A stretch of 64,000 nt of DNA from Cellulomonas soli (GTDB lineage Bacteria; Actinomycetota; Actinomycetes; Actinomycetales; Cellulomonadaceae), in assembly GCF_013409305.1 (NCBI RefSeq), contig NZ_JACBZJ010000001.1, positions 2,976,001 through 3,040,000 on the forward strand, given 5' to 3'. A program made the position numbers and the translations under genes. The notes under the pieces are model-generated. The model was given only the letters and a program-made list of their open reading frames with translations. It ran no database searches and was not told where the DNA came from. Every line of letters starts with the position of its first letter. The first letter of the stretch is position 1. Positions 35,674 through 44,491 of this stretch are shown in pieces.

Positions 35674-36873
35674 ATGGAACCGACGTCCGCCCCCCAGTCA
35701 CTCCCGTCCGTCGCACCCGCCCCCGCGGACGACCCGACGAACCCCTCCGACGCCGGTGCGCCCTCCCGTCGTGCCCGGGTCATGGTCCTGTTCGGCGGTC
35801 GCTCCGGAGAGCACGCCATCAGCTGCGCCACGGCGGGTGGTGTGCTGCGCGCGCTCGACCGGGACCGCTACGACGTGCTGGCGGTCGGGATCACCCCCAC
35901 GGGGCGTTGGGTTCTCGCCGACGACGACCCGGACCGGTGGGCCATCACCGAGGGACGTCTGCCGCAGGTCGAGGACACGGCCGCCCACGTGCTCCTCCCG
36001 CAGGACGTGCAGGACCGCGCCGTGCGCGTGCTCGAGGCCGACCAGCTGCCTCGCGACCTCGGGGACGTCGACGTGGTCTTCCCGCTGCTGCACGGGCCCT
36101 TCGGCGAGGACGGGACCCTGCAGGGCCTGCTCGAGCTCGCGGACGTCCGGTACGTGGGGGCGGGTGTCCTCGCGTCCGCGGTCGGCATGGACAAGCACAT
36201 GATGAAGCTCGTGCTGGCCGGTCACGGGCTCCCCGTCGGGCCGTTCCGGGTGCTGCTGCCGGGCGATCTCGCGCGGGACCCGCAGCTGGCGGCGAAGGCG
36301 GCCGCCGAGCTGGGGCTGCCCGTGTTCGTCAAGCCCGCCCGCGCCGGGTCGAGCCTGGGCATCTCCCGGGTGGACGACCTCGCCGACGTGGACGCCGCAG
36401 TCGCCGAGGCCCAGCGGCACGACCCGAAGGTCGTCATCGAGGCCACGATCGTCGGGCGGGAGGTCGAGTGCGGCGTGCTCGGCGGACGGGGCGGGGTGCG
36501 CCCGCGTGCCTCGCTGCCCGGCGAGATCGTCGTCACCGACGAGCGGCACACGTTCTACGACTTCGAGGCCAAGTACCTCGACGAGGCCGGCGTGCGGCTC
36601 TCGTGCCCGGCGGACCTGCCGCCCGAGGTGATCGCCCGCGTGCAGGAGGCTGCCGTGCGCACGTTCGAGGCCGTCGGCTGCGAGGGTCTGGCCCGGGTCG
36701 ACGTGTTCGTCACGCCGGACGGCGAGGTGGTCGTCAACGAGATCAACACGATGCCCGGCTTCACGCCCTACTCGATGTACCCGCGCATGTGGGAGGCGTC
36801 GGGGATCGCCTACCCCGAGCTGGTCGACGAGCTGCTGCAACTGGCCCTCGAACGGCCGACCGGGCTGCGCTGA
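35674..36873 (+). CDS. ddl: D-alanine--D-alanine ligase
   Basis: 399 residues, ATP-grasp fold. It makes the D-Ala-D-Ala dipeptide for peptidoglycan. VMVLFGGRSGEHAISCATA is the N-terminal glycine loop with the serine/glutamate pair, PLLHGPFGEDGTLQGLLE follows, VFVKPARAGSSLGISRV contributes ATP binding, and VVNEINTMPGFTPYSMYPRMWEA is the C-terminal signature with the metal-binding E and N. The first ~30 residues are a Pro/Ala-rich extension. ATG 35674 has TAGGGT (35660-35665) 8 bases upstream. Same cell-wall cluster as murA. Confidence 0.96.
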   Translation: MEPTSAPQSLPSVAPAPADDPTNPSDAGAPSRRARVMVLFGGRSGEHAISCATAGGVLRALDRDRYDVLAVGITPTGRWVLADDDPDRWAITEGRLPQVEDTAAHVLLPQDVQDRAVRVLEADQLPRDLGDVDVVFPLLHGPFGEDGTLQGLLELADVRYVGAGVLASAVGMDKHMMKLVLAGHGLPVGPFRVLLPGDLARDPQLAAKAAAELGLPVFVKPARAGSSLGISRVDDLADVDAAVAEAQRHDPKVVIEATIVGREVECGVLGGRGGVRPRASLPGEIVVTDERHTFYDFEAKYLDEAGVRLSCPADLPPEVIARVQEAAVRTFEAVGCEGLARVDVFVTPDGEVVVNEINTMPGFTPYSMYPRMWEASGIAYPELVDELLQLALERPTGLR

Positions 36874-36874
36874 G

Positions 36875-36904
36875 GCGAGCGCCGCCGGGCCGGGCGGCGC
36901 TCGC
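36875..36904. terminator. Terminator between ddl and the DUF3515 gene
   Basis: GCGAGCGCCGCC (36875-36886) pairs perfectly with GGCGGCGCTCGC (36893-36904), with a 6-base loop. It begins 2 bases after the ddl stop and lies before the convergent DUF3515 gene end, so it can serve both. Confidence 0.8.
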
Positions 36905-36921
36905 TCGTCCGGGCCCGTCGC

Positions 36922-37536
36922 TCACAGGCACGAGCGGACCTGCTCGGCGTGCTGCACCGCCGGGCCGAGCAGGTCGAGGAACGACGTCGACCGTTCGCCG
37001 GCCACCTGCGCCGGGACGTGCACCTCGATCGCGGGCTCGCGACCGTAGGTCGTGAACGTCCAGTCGGTGGCAGGCGTGCCGGTGCCGTCGGTCGTGCTGC
37101 CTTGCGTGGCGTCGCTGCCGTCGCCGGCGACCACGACCCAGTCCACGCTCGGGCCGCCGGGGGTCTCGACGCTCACGCAGCGGTCGGTGGTCGGGCCGAG
37201 CGGCTCGACACCGCACCGCAGCACGACGGGTGCCGCGGCCGTGCCCCAGGCCGCGGTGGCCTGAGCGGTCGTGTCCAGGCCCGGCAGGTCGTCGCCGAGG
37301 TCGTCGGGGAGCGCGAGCACGATCTCGGCGCACACCGGGTCCGTGGCGTACGGGGCCACCTCGACGGGGACCGCCGAGGCGCAGGACGAGACCAGCAGCG
37401 TGGCGCACGCGGCGCTGACGAGGGCGACGGATCGGGCCCCGCCCCTGCTTCCGCTCGCCTTCCTGCGGGGACGGGAGGAGGCCGGGACCGACGTGCCGTC
37501 CGCGCGGGCAGCGGGCGTGGACGGCGTCAGGGGCAC
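36922..37536 (-). CDS. DUF3515 family lipoprotein-like protein
   Basis: 204 residues. A Ser/Arg-rich N-terminus leads into a hydrophobic run and the lipobox with C52 (VSSC), so it is probably a membrane-anchored extracytoplasmic protein. DPVCAEIVLALPDDLGDDLPG, WGTAAPV-type segment and RCGVEPLGPTTDRCVSV carry the conserved cysteines of DUF3515, then VDWVVV and WTFTTYGREPAIEVHVP. Function unknown, but it is consistently next to ddl and thiL in actinobacteria. GTG 37536 has TACGGT (minus strand) 6 bases upstream. Confidence 0.88.
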   Translation of the reverse strand: MPLTPSTPAARADGTSVPASSRPRRKASGSRGGARSVALVSAACATLLVSSCASAVPVEVAPYATDPVCAEIVLALPDDLGDDLPGLDTTAQATAAWGTAAAPVVLRCGVEPLGPTTDRCVSVETPGGPSVDWVVVAGDGSDATQGSTTDGTGTPATDWTFTTYGREPAIEVHVPAQVAGERSTSFLDLLGPAVQHAEQVRSCL

Positions 37537-37672
37537 CCCGTCACCGTAGCGTCCGACCGTTCCTCCGGGTGCGCCTGGCCTCGTCGGACAGCGCGTCGTG
37601 CGGCGCGTGTCACACACCGGCGGCGACGTCCCGGTGCAGGGGCCCGGGGCCGGGCCGTCTACGGTGGCGGAC

Positions 37673-38650
37673 GTGACCGACCACCTGCTCGTGCGCGACG
37701 TCGACGAGGACGCGCTGCTCGCCCTGATCTTCCCGCACCTGCCGGCCGGCACCGGCACGAGCGTGCCGCCCGGCGACGACGCCGCGGTCGTCGCCGCACC
37801 GGACGGCCGGGTCGTCGTGACGACCGACGTGCTCGTCGAGGACCGCCACTTCCGGCGCCGGTGGTCGACAGGGGAGGACGTGGGTCACCGGGCCGCCGTG
37901 CAGAACCTCGCCGACGTGGCAGCGATGGGTGCACGTCCCACGAGCCTGGTCGTCGCCCTGGTGGCGCCCGGCGACCTGCCCGTCGACTGGGTCGAGGGGC
38001 TGGCGCGCGGGCTCGGGCAGGTGTGCGCACCGCTCGACGTCGGCGTGGTCGGGGGCGACCTGTCGGGCGGCGAGCACGTCGTGGTCGCGGTGACCGCGCA
38101 CGGCGACCTGGCAGGGCGCGCGCCCGTCCTGCGCTCGGGTGCGCGCCCCGGCGACGTCGTCGCCCACGCGGGACGGCGAGGCTGGTCCGCGGCCGGTCTG
38201 GCGCTGCTGGACGCGGGCCGGGGCGGTGACGACGCCGGGCTCGTCGAGGCGTACCTGCGGCCGACGTCACCGCTCGAGGCCGGGCCCAGGGCTGCTGACG
38301 CGGGTGCGACCGCGATGCTCGACGTGTCGGACGGGCTCCTGCGCGACGCCGGGCGGATCGCACGGTCCAGCGGTGTGCGGCTGGACCTGGACGAGCCTCG
38401 GTCCGCCTTCGCCGACGACCTCGAGCGGCTCGAGCACGCTGCACGGCTGCTGGGTGCCGACGCGACGGAGTGGGTGCTCACCGGTGGCGAGGACCACGGG
38501 CTGCTCGCCACGTTCCCCGCTGACGGGCCGCTGCCGGCGCCGTTCCGACGTGTCGGGCGCGTGCTCGACGCCGGTGAGGGTCCGGACGTGCTCGTCGGGG
38601 GGCATGAACCCGGGACCCGCGGCACCGGGTGGGACCACTTCCGCGCGTGA
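37673..38650 (+). CDS. thiL: Thiamine-monophosphate kinase
   Basis: 325 residues. It phosphorylates thiamine phosphate to thiamine diphosphate. PPGDDAAVVAAPDGRVVVTTDVLVE holds the glycine/aspartate metal-binding block, GHRAAVQNLADVAAMGARP the ATP-site helix, and MLDVSDGLLRDAGRIARSSGV and LTGGEDHGLLATFP are conserved. GTG 37673 has TACGGT (37660-37665) 7 bases upstream; the longer frame to 37598 lies before that element. Divergent from DUF3515. Confidence 0.94.
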   Translation: MTDHLLVRDVDEDALLALIFPHLPAGTGTSVPPGDDAAVVAAPDGRVVVTTDVLVEDRHFRRRWSTGEDVGHRAAVQNLADVAAMGARPTSLVVALVAPGDLPVDWVEGLARGLGQVCAPLDVGVVGGDLSGGEHVVVAVTAHGDLAGRAPVLRSGARPGDVVAHAGRRGWSAAGLALLDAGRGGDDAGLVEAYLRPTSPLEAGPRAADAGATAMLDVSDGLLRDAGRIARSSGVRLDLDEPRSAFADDLERLEHAARLLGADATEWVLTGGEDHGLLATFPADGPLPAPFRRVGRVLDAGEGPDVLVGGHEPGTRGTGWDHFRA

Positions 38651-38657
38651 TCCCGGG

Positions 38658-39182
38658 TCAACCGCGCCGGTAGCGGACCTCGAGCAGGTCGACGCCACCG
38701 AGCTCGTCGAGCCGCTCGACGCCGTCGGGCTGGAACCCGTGCCGACGGTAGAAGTGCCGGGCCCGCTCGTTGTCCGCGAGGACCCACAGCGACACACGTG
38801 TCGAGCTGCCGAGGTCGGCGAGGGCGGTGCGCAGCAGGTCGCGCGCCACGCCGTGCCCCCACGTGCCGGGGTCGAGGTAGACGGAGTAGATCTCCCGCTC
38901 GCCCCGACGTGCGTCCTCGTCGCGGCAGGGACCGAGCGTGAGGAAGCCCACGATGCCCGACGGGGTCTGGGCGACCCAGGTGCGGACGTGCTCCTTCGGG
39001 CCGCGGCGCAGGTAGCCGCTCCAGCTCTGGGACCGCTGGTCGACGTCGAGGGCGTCGAGGTAGCCGGCCGGCACGATGCCCGCGTAGGCCTCCTGCCAGC
39101 TGCGCACGTGCACGCGCGCGATGGCCGCCGCGTCGTCCTCGTCGGCGATACGGATCGTCACCTCGTCGAGCTGCTCGACCAT
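38658..39182 (-). CDS. GNAT-family N-acetyltransferase
   Basis: 174 residues. One GNAT domain: VTIRIADEDDAAAIARVHVRSWQEAYAG (a start typical of this subgroup), IVGFLTLGP, IYSVYLDPGTWGHGVARDLL (acetyl-CoA pyrophosphate loop) and VLADNERARHFYRRHGFQPDG. Substrate unknown. ATG 39182 is 8 bases after AGGG; GTG 39191 is an alternative. It converges on thiL with 7 bases between their ends. Confidence 0.86.
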   Translation of the reverse strand: MVEQLDEVTIRIADEDDAAAIARVHVRSWQEAYAGIVPAGYLDALDVDQRSQSWSGYLRRGPKEHVRTWVAQTPSGIVGFLTLGPCRDEDARRGEREIYSVYLDPGTWGHGVARDLLRTALADLGSSTRVSLWVLADNERARHFYRRHGFQPDGVERLDELGGVDLLEVRYRRG

Positions 39183-39337
39183 GGCGCTCACCCTGCCACA
39201 CGGGGACCGGGCCGGCCCAGGAATCGGGCGGATTTCGGGTACGGACCCGGTGCGTCGTCCGCACGGGCGGTCGCAGCGGTGCCCTCACCGCCCGTGCGCG
39301 GGCTCGCGCTGCGTGCTCGCCCGGGTCCGGGAACGCA

Positions 39338-39369
39338 AGAGCCCGCGGGGAACGATCCCCGCGGGCTCT
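39338..39369 (-). terminator. Terminator of rpmB
   Basis: AGAGCCCGCGGGGA (39338-39351) pairs perfectly with TCCCCGCGGGCTCT (39356-39369) around ACGA. The 14-base stem starts 20 bases after the rpmB stop on the minus strand. Confidence 0.85.
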
Positions 39370-39389
39370 CGACGACGTGCTGGGCGGCC

Positions 39390-39581
39390 TCAGACCGCGC
39401 GCTGCACCTTGCCGGCCTTGAGGCACGAGGTGCAGACGTTGAGACGCTTGGGCGTCCCGGCGACCACGGCACGCACGCGCTGGATGTTCGGGTTCCAGCG
39501 GCGCTTCGTGCGGACGTTCGAGTGCGAGACGCTGTGCCCGAAGCTCGGGCCCTTGGCGCAGACGTCGCAGTTAGCAGCCAC
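39390..39581 (-). CDS. rpmB: 50S ribosomal protein L28
   Basis: 63 residues, the short form. NCDVCAKGPSFGHSVSHSN and NVCTSC supply two CxxC pairs, so this is the zinc-binding (C+) type of L28. TKRRWNPNIQRVR is the rRNA-binding core. GTG 39581 follows the ribosome site AGGAGAAG. Actinobacteria often have a second, zinc-free L28 made under zinc limitation; whether one exists here cannot be seen. Monocistronic, ending in a strong hairpin. Confidence 0.97.
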   Translation of the reverse strand: MAANCDVCAKGPSFGHSVSHSNVRTKRRWNPNIQRVRAVVAGTPKRLNVCTSCLKAGKVQRAV

Positions 39582-39819
39582 GATCTTCTCCTGGTTCGGT
39601 TTCGTGCACGCCGCTGGTGAGCGGCGGAGTCCTGTGGTCCGGGGCGCTCAGGCGCCACCAGTGCCCGGCTCGGCCGGACAACCGCTCAAGACTAGCCCAT
39701 GAGCCGGGGGCGCCCAAATGTGGGCCGGATGCGGCAGGGTGGGCGGGCACGCCGCGCGCGCAGCGCCCGTCGGGCGTGCGCCGGTGGGGCGTCGACGGGT
39801 ACGGACGGACGGAGGCACG

Positions 39820-41472
39820 GTGGACGGGCTCGACGGCAGGCTCCTGCGCAGGTGGGCGCATGCGGCCCACGAGGCGCTCGTCGTCGCGCACGAGCGGATC
39901 GACGCGGTCAACGTGTTCCCGGTCGCGGACGCCGACACCGGCACGAACGTCCTGCTCACGGTCACCGGCGGACGCCAGGCGCTCGACGTGGTCCCGCAGG
40001 ACGCCGGCGCGGGCGAGGTCGCGCACGCCTTCGCCCACGGCGCGCTGCTGGCCGCGCGGGGCAACTCCGGGGTGATCCTCAGCCAGTACCTGGCGGGCCT
40101 CGCCCGAGGGCTGCCCGCCGTCGCGGACGCCACCGCCCTCGCCACGGCCTTCGGCTCGGCCTCCCGCAGCGCCCGGGCGGCCGTCACCGACCCGCAGGAG
40201 GGCACCGTGCTCACCGTCGCGCGCGACGTCGCCGACGGGGCGCAGGTGGCCGCGGACGCGGGGGCCGACCTCGGGACGCTGCTCGACGGCGTGCTCGCGG
40301 ACGCCCACCGCTCGCTCGCCCGGATCAGCTCTCAGCACCCCGTGCTGCGGGCCGCGCACGTGCTCGACGCCGGTGCCTGCGCGCTGCTCGTCGTGCTCGA
40401 CTCGCTCGCCCGCGTGGTCCGCGGCGAGGGTCCGCCGTCCGACGCCGATCTCGCATGGTTGCCGGTCGCCGGCGTGGCGGCGCACGGGATCGAGGGCGGC
40501 GGTGCGTTCGAGGTGATGCTCCTGGTGCGCACCTCGGGCGACACCGGATCGCCCGCCCTGGACGACGGCTCCGGGCCGGGTGCCCTGCTCCGCGAGCGCC
40601 TGCCGATGCTGGGCGACTCCGTCGCGGTCGTCGGGGCCGACGGGTGGTGGCACGTGCACGTGCACACGGACGCCCCGGCCGAGGTCGTGGCGGCCTGCGC
40701 CGTGGGTGCACGCGAGCAGGTCGTGGTGCGGCTGGTGGCTGCCGGCCACGCCGGGACGGTCGGCACGCTCGACGAGCACGCGCCCTCGGGGGTCGTGGTG
40801 TGCACCGCGTCGCCGGGGCTGGCCGCCTGGTACGCCGCGCTCGGTGCGGTCGTCGTGCTGCGATGCCCCGAGACACCGCTCGGGGCGCGTCACCTGGGGC
40901 GGGCGGTTGTCGACGCGGGGACGGGAGCGGTGACGGTGCTCACCGGCGGGGTCGTCGAGAAGGAGGTCCTCGCGGACCTCGCCGCCGTGCCCGGGCCCTG
41001 GGGCGAGCGGCTGCAGGGCGTGCAGGTCGTCGAGACGGGGGACGAGCTCGGGGCGACGGTCGCGCTGCTCGCGCTGACGGGCTCCGCGCCGGACGGGCAC
41101 GCCTGGAGCGGGGCCAGGGCAGCGGTGCAGCGGCTGCGCAGCACCGCGCTCGGTCGGCCCGGACCGGGAGCGCCGGACGGCGCGTCCGGTACAGGGCCTG
41201 GTGCCGGACCTGATGCCGGACCTGATGGGGTGGCGGGGCGCGCCGTGGCCGACGTGCTCGAGGCCGTCGACGCCCTCGAGGCAGGGTGGCCCTCCGACGC
41301 CGCACCCGCCGAGCACCTGACGCTCCTGCACGGTGAACAGCTCGCGCCGGACGACCTGCAGGAGATCGCCACCCGGCTGGAGGCCGTGCTCGCGACCCGC
41401 CACCCGATGCTGGAGCTGCTCGTGCTCGGGCCCGCCGCCGGGATCGACGGCCTGCGCGCAGGACTGGACTGA
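39820..41472 (+). CDS. DAK2/DhaL domain protein (FakA/YloV-like)
   Basis: 550 residues. The N-terminal DhaL domain (about 1-200) has the nucleotide/metal block NVFPVADADTGTN (31-43) and ARGNSGVILSQYLAGLARGL. The C-terminal part resembles the DegV-interacting half of fatty-acid kinase FakA (VHVHTDAPAEVVAACA, DELGATVALLAL). FakA phosphorylates fatty acids bound to FakB; no fakB/degV gene is in the window, so the role is inferred. GTG 39820 has GGAGG 4 bases upstream. recG starts 2 bases after its stop, a conserved pairing. Confidence 0.87.
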   Translation: MDGLDGRLLRRWAHAAHEALVVAHERIDAVNVFPVADADTGTNVLLTVTGGRQALDVVPQDAGAGEVAHAFAHGALLAARGNSGVILSQYLAGLARGLPAVADATALATAFGSASRSARAAVTDPQEGTVLTVARDVADGAQVAADAGADLGTLLDGVLADAHRSLARISSQHPVLRAAHVLDAGACALLVVLDSLARVVRGEGPPSDADLAWLPVAGVAAHGIEGGGAFEVMLLVRTSGDTGSPALDDGSGPGALLRERLPMLGDSVAVVGADGWWHVHVHTDAPAEVVAACAVGAREQVVVRLVAAGHAGTVGTLDEHAPSGVVVCTASPGLAAWYAALGAVVVLRCPETPLGARHLGRAVVDAGTGAVTVLTGGVVEKEVLADLAAVPGPWGERLQGVQVVETGDELGATVALLALTGSAPDGHAWSGARAAVQRLRSTALGRPGPGAPDGASGTGPGAGPDAGPDGVAGRAVADVLEAVDALEAGWPSDAAPAEHLTLLHGEQLAPDDLQEIATRLEAVLATRHPMLELLVLGPAAGIDGLRAGLD

Positions 41473-41474
41473 CC

Positions 41475-43694
41475 ATGCTCGACGACCCGCTCAAGAAGGC
41501 CGTCGGGCCGCGCTCGGCCACGGCGCTAGGCACGCTGGGCCTGCACACCGTCGGCGACCTCCTGCGGCACTACCCGCGCCGCTACGCCGAGCCCGGCACG
41601 CTGACCGACCTGGCCACGCTCGCACCCGGCGAGCACGCCACGGTCGTCGCCGAGGTCCGGCAGGTCACCGTCCGTCCGACCTCGACCGGCAAGGGGCTGC
41701 TGCAGGCGGTCGTGACCGACGGGCAGCACACGCTCGCCCTGACGTTCTTCGGTCGCAGCACGCGCGCGCTCGGCTACCACGAGATGCGGCTGGTACCGGG
41801 TCGGCGAGGGCTCTTCACCGGCGACGTGGGCGAGTACCGCGGGCAACGGCAGTTCACCCACCCGGACTACACGATCTTCGGGCTGGACGTCGACGACGAG
41901 AACGAGGCGCTCGACGAGGCAGGCCGTCCGATCCCGCTCTACCCGGCGTCGGCGTCGATCGCCTCCTGGCAGATCGCGAAGGCCGTGCGCACCGTGCTGG
42001 ACCCGCTGACGCCCGCCGACCTGCCCGACCCGCTCCCGCAGGACGTGCGCGAACGGCACGGGCTGCCGTCGTGGCACGAGGCGCTGCTCGACGTGCACGT
42101 GCCGCGCACCGAGGCCGACTGGCAGCGTGGCCGTGACCGGCTGCGGTACGAGGAGGCGTTCGTGCTGCAGGCCGAGCTGGCCCGTCGCCGCGCGCTGACG
42201 GCCGCCCAGCAGGCGACGGCCCGCGCGCGCACGACCGGCGGGGTGCTCGAGGCGTTCGACGCCCGGCTGCCCTTCACGCTCACGGCGGGCCAGCGCGAGG
42301 TCGGTGAGCAGATCGCCGACGAGCTGGCGCTGCCGACCCCGATGCAGCGGCTGCTGCAGGGCGAGGTCGGCTCCGGCAAGACCGTCGTCGCGCTGCGCGC
42401 CATGCTGCAGGTCGTCGACGCCGGGGGGCAGGCGGCGCTGCTGGCGCCGACGGAGGTGCTCGCGGCCCAGCATGCACGGTCGCTCCGGGCTCTTCTCGGC
42501 GACCTCGCGGAGGCCGGCTACCTCGGTGGCGCCGACGTGGGCACCCGGGTCGCGCTGCTGACCGGCTCGCAGCCGACCGCGGCGCGCCGTGCGAGCCTGC
42601 TGGACGCGGCGAGCGGACGCGCCGGGATCGTGGTGGGCACGCATGCGCTGCTGTCCGACGTCGTGCAGTTCGCCGACCTCGGGCTCGTCGTGGTCGACGA
42701 GCAGCACCGGTTCGGCGTCGAGCAGCGCGACACCCTGCGGGCCAAGGCTGCCTCGACCCCGCACCTGCTCGTGATGACGGCCACACCCATCCCGCGCACC
42801 GTCGCCATGACCGTGTTCGGCGACCTGGAGACCTCCGTGCTGCGCGAGCTGCCCGCCGGGCGAAGCGGGGTCACCACGCACGTGGTGCCCGCGAGCAACC
42901 CGGTGTGGACCGCCCGCACCTGGGCCAGGGTCCGCGAGGAGGTCGACGGCGGCGGTCGCGCGTACGTGGTGTGCGCGCGCATCGACGGCGACGGCGAGGC
43001 CACGGCCACCGGCGAGGAGCCCGACGACCTCTCCGTCACCGAGCCCGACCCGACGGGCCGGCCCGAGCCCGCCCGTGCGCCGTTGCGCGCCGTCGTCGAG
43101 GTCGCGGCCGAGCTGGCCGGCATGGACGTGCTCGCCGGGGTGCACGTCGGCACGCTGCACGGCCGCATGGCCCCGGAGGAGAAGGAGCGTGCGCTGGACG
43201 ACTTCGCGGTCGGGCGCACACCCGTCCTGGTGTCCACCACGGTCGTCGAGGTCGGGGTCGACGTCCCGCAGGCCACCACGATGGTGGTCCTCGACGCCGA
43301 CCGGTTCGGGGTCTCCCAGCTGCACCAGCTGCGGGGGCGGGTCGGGCGCGGCACGGCACCGGGCCTGTGCCTGCTCGTCGCCGACGTCGTGGCCGGCACG
43401 CCTGCGGCGATCAGGCTCGACACGCTCGCCCGGACCTCGGACGGCTTCGAGCTCGCGGCGCTCGACCTGGAGCTGCGCCGCGAGGGCGACGTGCTGGGGG
43501 CTGCGCAGTCGGGGACGTCCAGCTCGTTGCGCTTCCTGCGGGTGACCCGCGACGGCGACGTGATCGAGAAGGCACGCGCCGACGCCCGCGCGCTGGTGGA
43601 CCGTGACGTGTCGCTCGCGACGTGGCCCGCGCTGCGCGCCGCGATCGACGAACGGCTCGCGGGGGAGCGCGAGGAGTTTCTCGACCGCGCCTGA
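41475..43694 (+). CDS. recG: ATP-dependent DNA helicase RecG
   Basis: 739 residues, superfamily 2. The N-terminal wedge/OB domain (about 1-160) has VGDLLRHYPRRY. The helicase core follows: Walker A GEVGSGKT (about 296-303), LLAPTEVLAAQH, DEQHRFGVEQRD, MTATPIPRT, HGRMAPEEKE and HQLRGRVGRG. It remodels stalled replication forks and Holliday junctions. A ~25-residue acidic insert (GDGEATATGEEPDDLSV) lies between helicase lobes, in the motif IV region. ATG 41475 is 2 bases after the upstream stop. Confidence 0.97.
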   Translation: MLDDPLKKAVGPRSATALGTLGLHTVGDLLRHYPRRYAEPGTLTDLATLAPGEHATVVAEVRQVTVRPTSTGKGLLQAVVTDGQHTLALTFFGRSTRALGYHEMRLVPGRRGLFTGDVGEYRGQRQFTHPDYTIFGLDVDDENEALDEAGRPIPLYPASASIASWQIAKAVRTVLDPLTPADLPDPLPQDVRERHGLPSWHEALLDVHVPRTEADWQRGRDRLRYEEAFVLQAELARRRALTAAQQATARARTTGGVLEAFDARLPFTLTAGQREVGEQIADELALPTPMQRLLQGEVGSGKTVVALRAMLQVVDAGGQAALLAPTEVLAAQHARSLRALLGDLAEAGYLGGADVGTRVALLTGSQPTAARRASLLDAASGRAGIVVGTHALLSDVVQFADLGLVVVDEQHRFGVEQRDTLRAKAASTPHLLVMTATPIPRTVAMTVFGDLETSVLRELPAGRSGVTTHVVPASNPVWTARTWARVREEVDGGGRAYVVCARIDGDGEATATGEEPDDLSVTEPDPTGRPEPARAPLRAVVEVAAELAGMDVLAGVHVGTLHGRMAPEEKERALDDFAVGRTPVLVSTTVVEVGVDVPQATTMVVLDADRFGVSQLHQLRGRVGRGTAPGLCLLVADVVAGTPAAIRLDTLARTSDGFELAALDLELRREGDVLGAAQSGTSSSLRFLRVTRDGDVIEKARADARALVDRDVSLATWPALRAAIDERLAGEREEFLDRA

Positions 43695-43700
43695 GCCGAC

Positions 43701-43724
43701 GGCACCGGCACCGGCACCGGCACC
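43701..43724 (+). repeat. GGCACC x4 tandem repeat
   Basis: Four perfect 6-base units just after the recG stop. Length variation by slippage is possible; it lies outside coding sequence and no function is suggested. Confidence 0.9.
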
Positions 43725-43801
43725 GACGCTCGTCGTCCGGCAGGTCGGCGTGGGACGGGTGACCCGCGGTGCACGGCGCAGGCACGGCTACCCTGGCGGT
43801 C

Positions 43802-44491
43802 GTGTCGAAGCCCGTCGTGCGCGCCCAGGACCTGCTCGTCGGATACGGCGGTGCACCGGTGTGCGCCCCCGTGTCGTTCACGCTCGCGCCGGGCAAGGTC
43901 CTCGCGCTCGTCGGGGCCAACGGTTCGGGCAAGTCGACGGTCCTGCGATCGGTGATCGGGCTGCTCGAGCCGTCCGGCGGCTCCTTGCAGGTGTTCGGGA
44001 GCGCGGTCGACGAACGGGACGTGACGTTCCGCACCCGGGTGTCGAGCGTCCTGGACGACGACGCGTACTTCCCGGCGCTGACGGTCTCGGAGCACCTGTA
44101 CCTGACCGCACGCGGGCACGGGGTGCTCGGTGCCGACGACGTGGTCGAGGAGCTGCTGGCCGAGTTCGGCCTCACCGAGCACGCGCGTTCGCTCCCGGTC
44201 GCGCTGTCCTCCGGTCAGCGCCGCCGCCTGCTGCTGGCCGCCGGCTTCGCCCGGCCGAGGGCGCTGCTCGTGCTCGACGAGCCCGAGCAGCGGCTCGACC
44301 GCGACATGAAGACGCGGCTCGCGCAGCGCCTGAACGACGAGCGCACGCACGGCGGTGCGGTCCTGCTGGCCACGCACGACGCCGACCTGCTGCGCGCCGT
44401 GGCCGACCGGGCCGTCCTGCTCTCGGACGAGAGCTCGCGGCTGGTCTCGGTCGCCGAGGCCGTGGACATGATCGGACGGAACCCGTCGTGA
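43802..44491 (+). CDS. ABC transporter ATP-binding protein
   Basis: 229 residues. Walker A GANGSGKST (38-46), the signature ALSSGQRRRLLLAAG, Walker B LLVLDEPEQRLD and the switch histidine in LATHDADLLRAV. It energises the membrane partner that follows with a 4-base overlap. GTG 43802 has TACCCT (43789-43794) 7 bases upstream. The substrate is unknown; the pair resembles small actinobacterial ABC-2-like exporters inserted between recG and rsmD. Confidence 0.9.
   Translation: MSKPVVRAQDLLVGYGGAPVCAPVSFTLAPGKVLALVGANGSGKSTVLRSVIGLLEPSGGSLQVFGSAVDERDVTFRTRVSSVLDDDAYFPALTVSEHLYLTARGHGVLGADDVVEELLAEFGLTEHARSLPVALSSGQRRRLLLAAGFARPRALLVLDEPEQRLDRDMKTRLAQRLNDERTHGGAVLLATHDADLLRAVADRAVLLSDESSRLVSVAEAVDMIGRNPS

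Noticed and set aside
37537..37672. TPP riboswitch upstream of thiL
   Set aside because: The region between DUF3515 and thiL is only 136 bases, thiL looks leaderless, and no thi-box sequence (CUGAGA) was found.
39390..39581. L28 as part of a zinc-limitation operon
   Set aside because: It has the zinc-binding CxxC pairs and stands alone with its own terminator; the zinc-free paralogue type would lack them.
43701..43724. GGCACC tandem repeat as a possible CRISPR or attachment site
   Set aside because: Units are only 6 bases and contiguous, without spacers; it is simple-sequence expansion.
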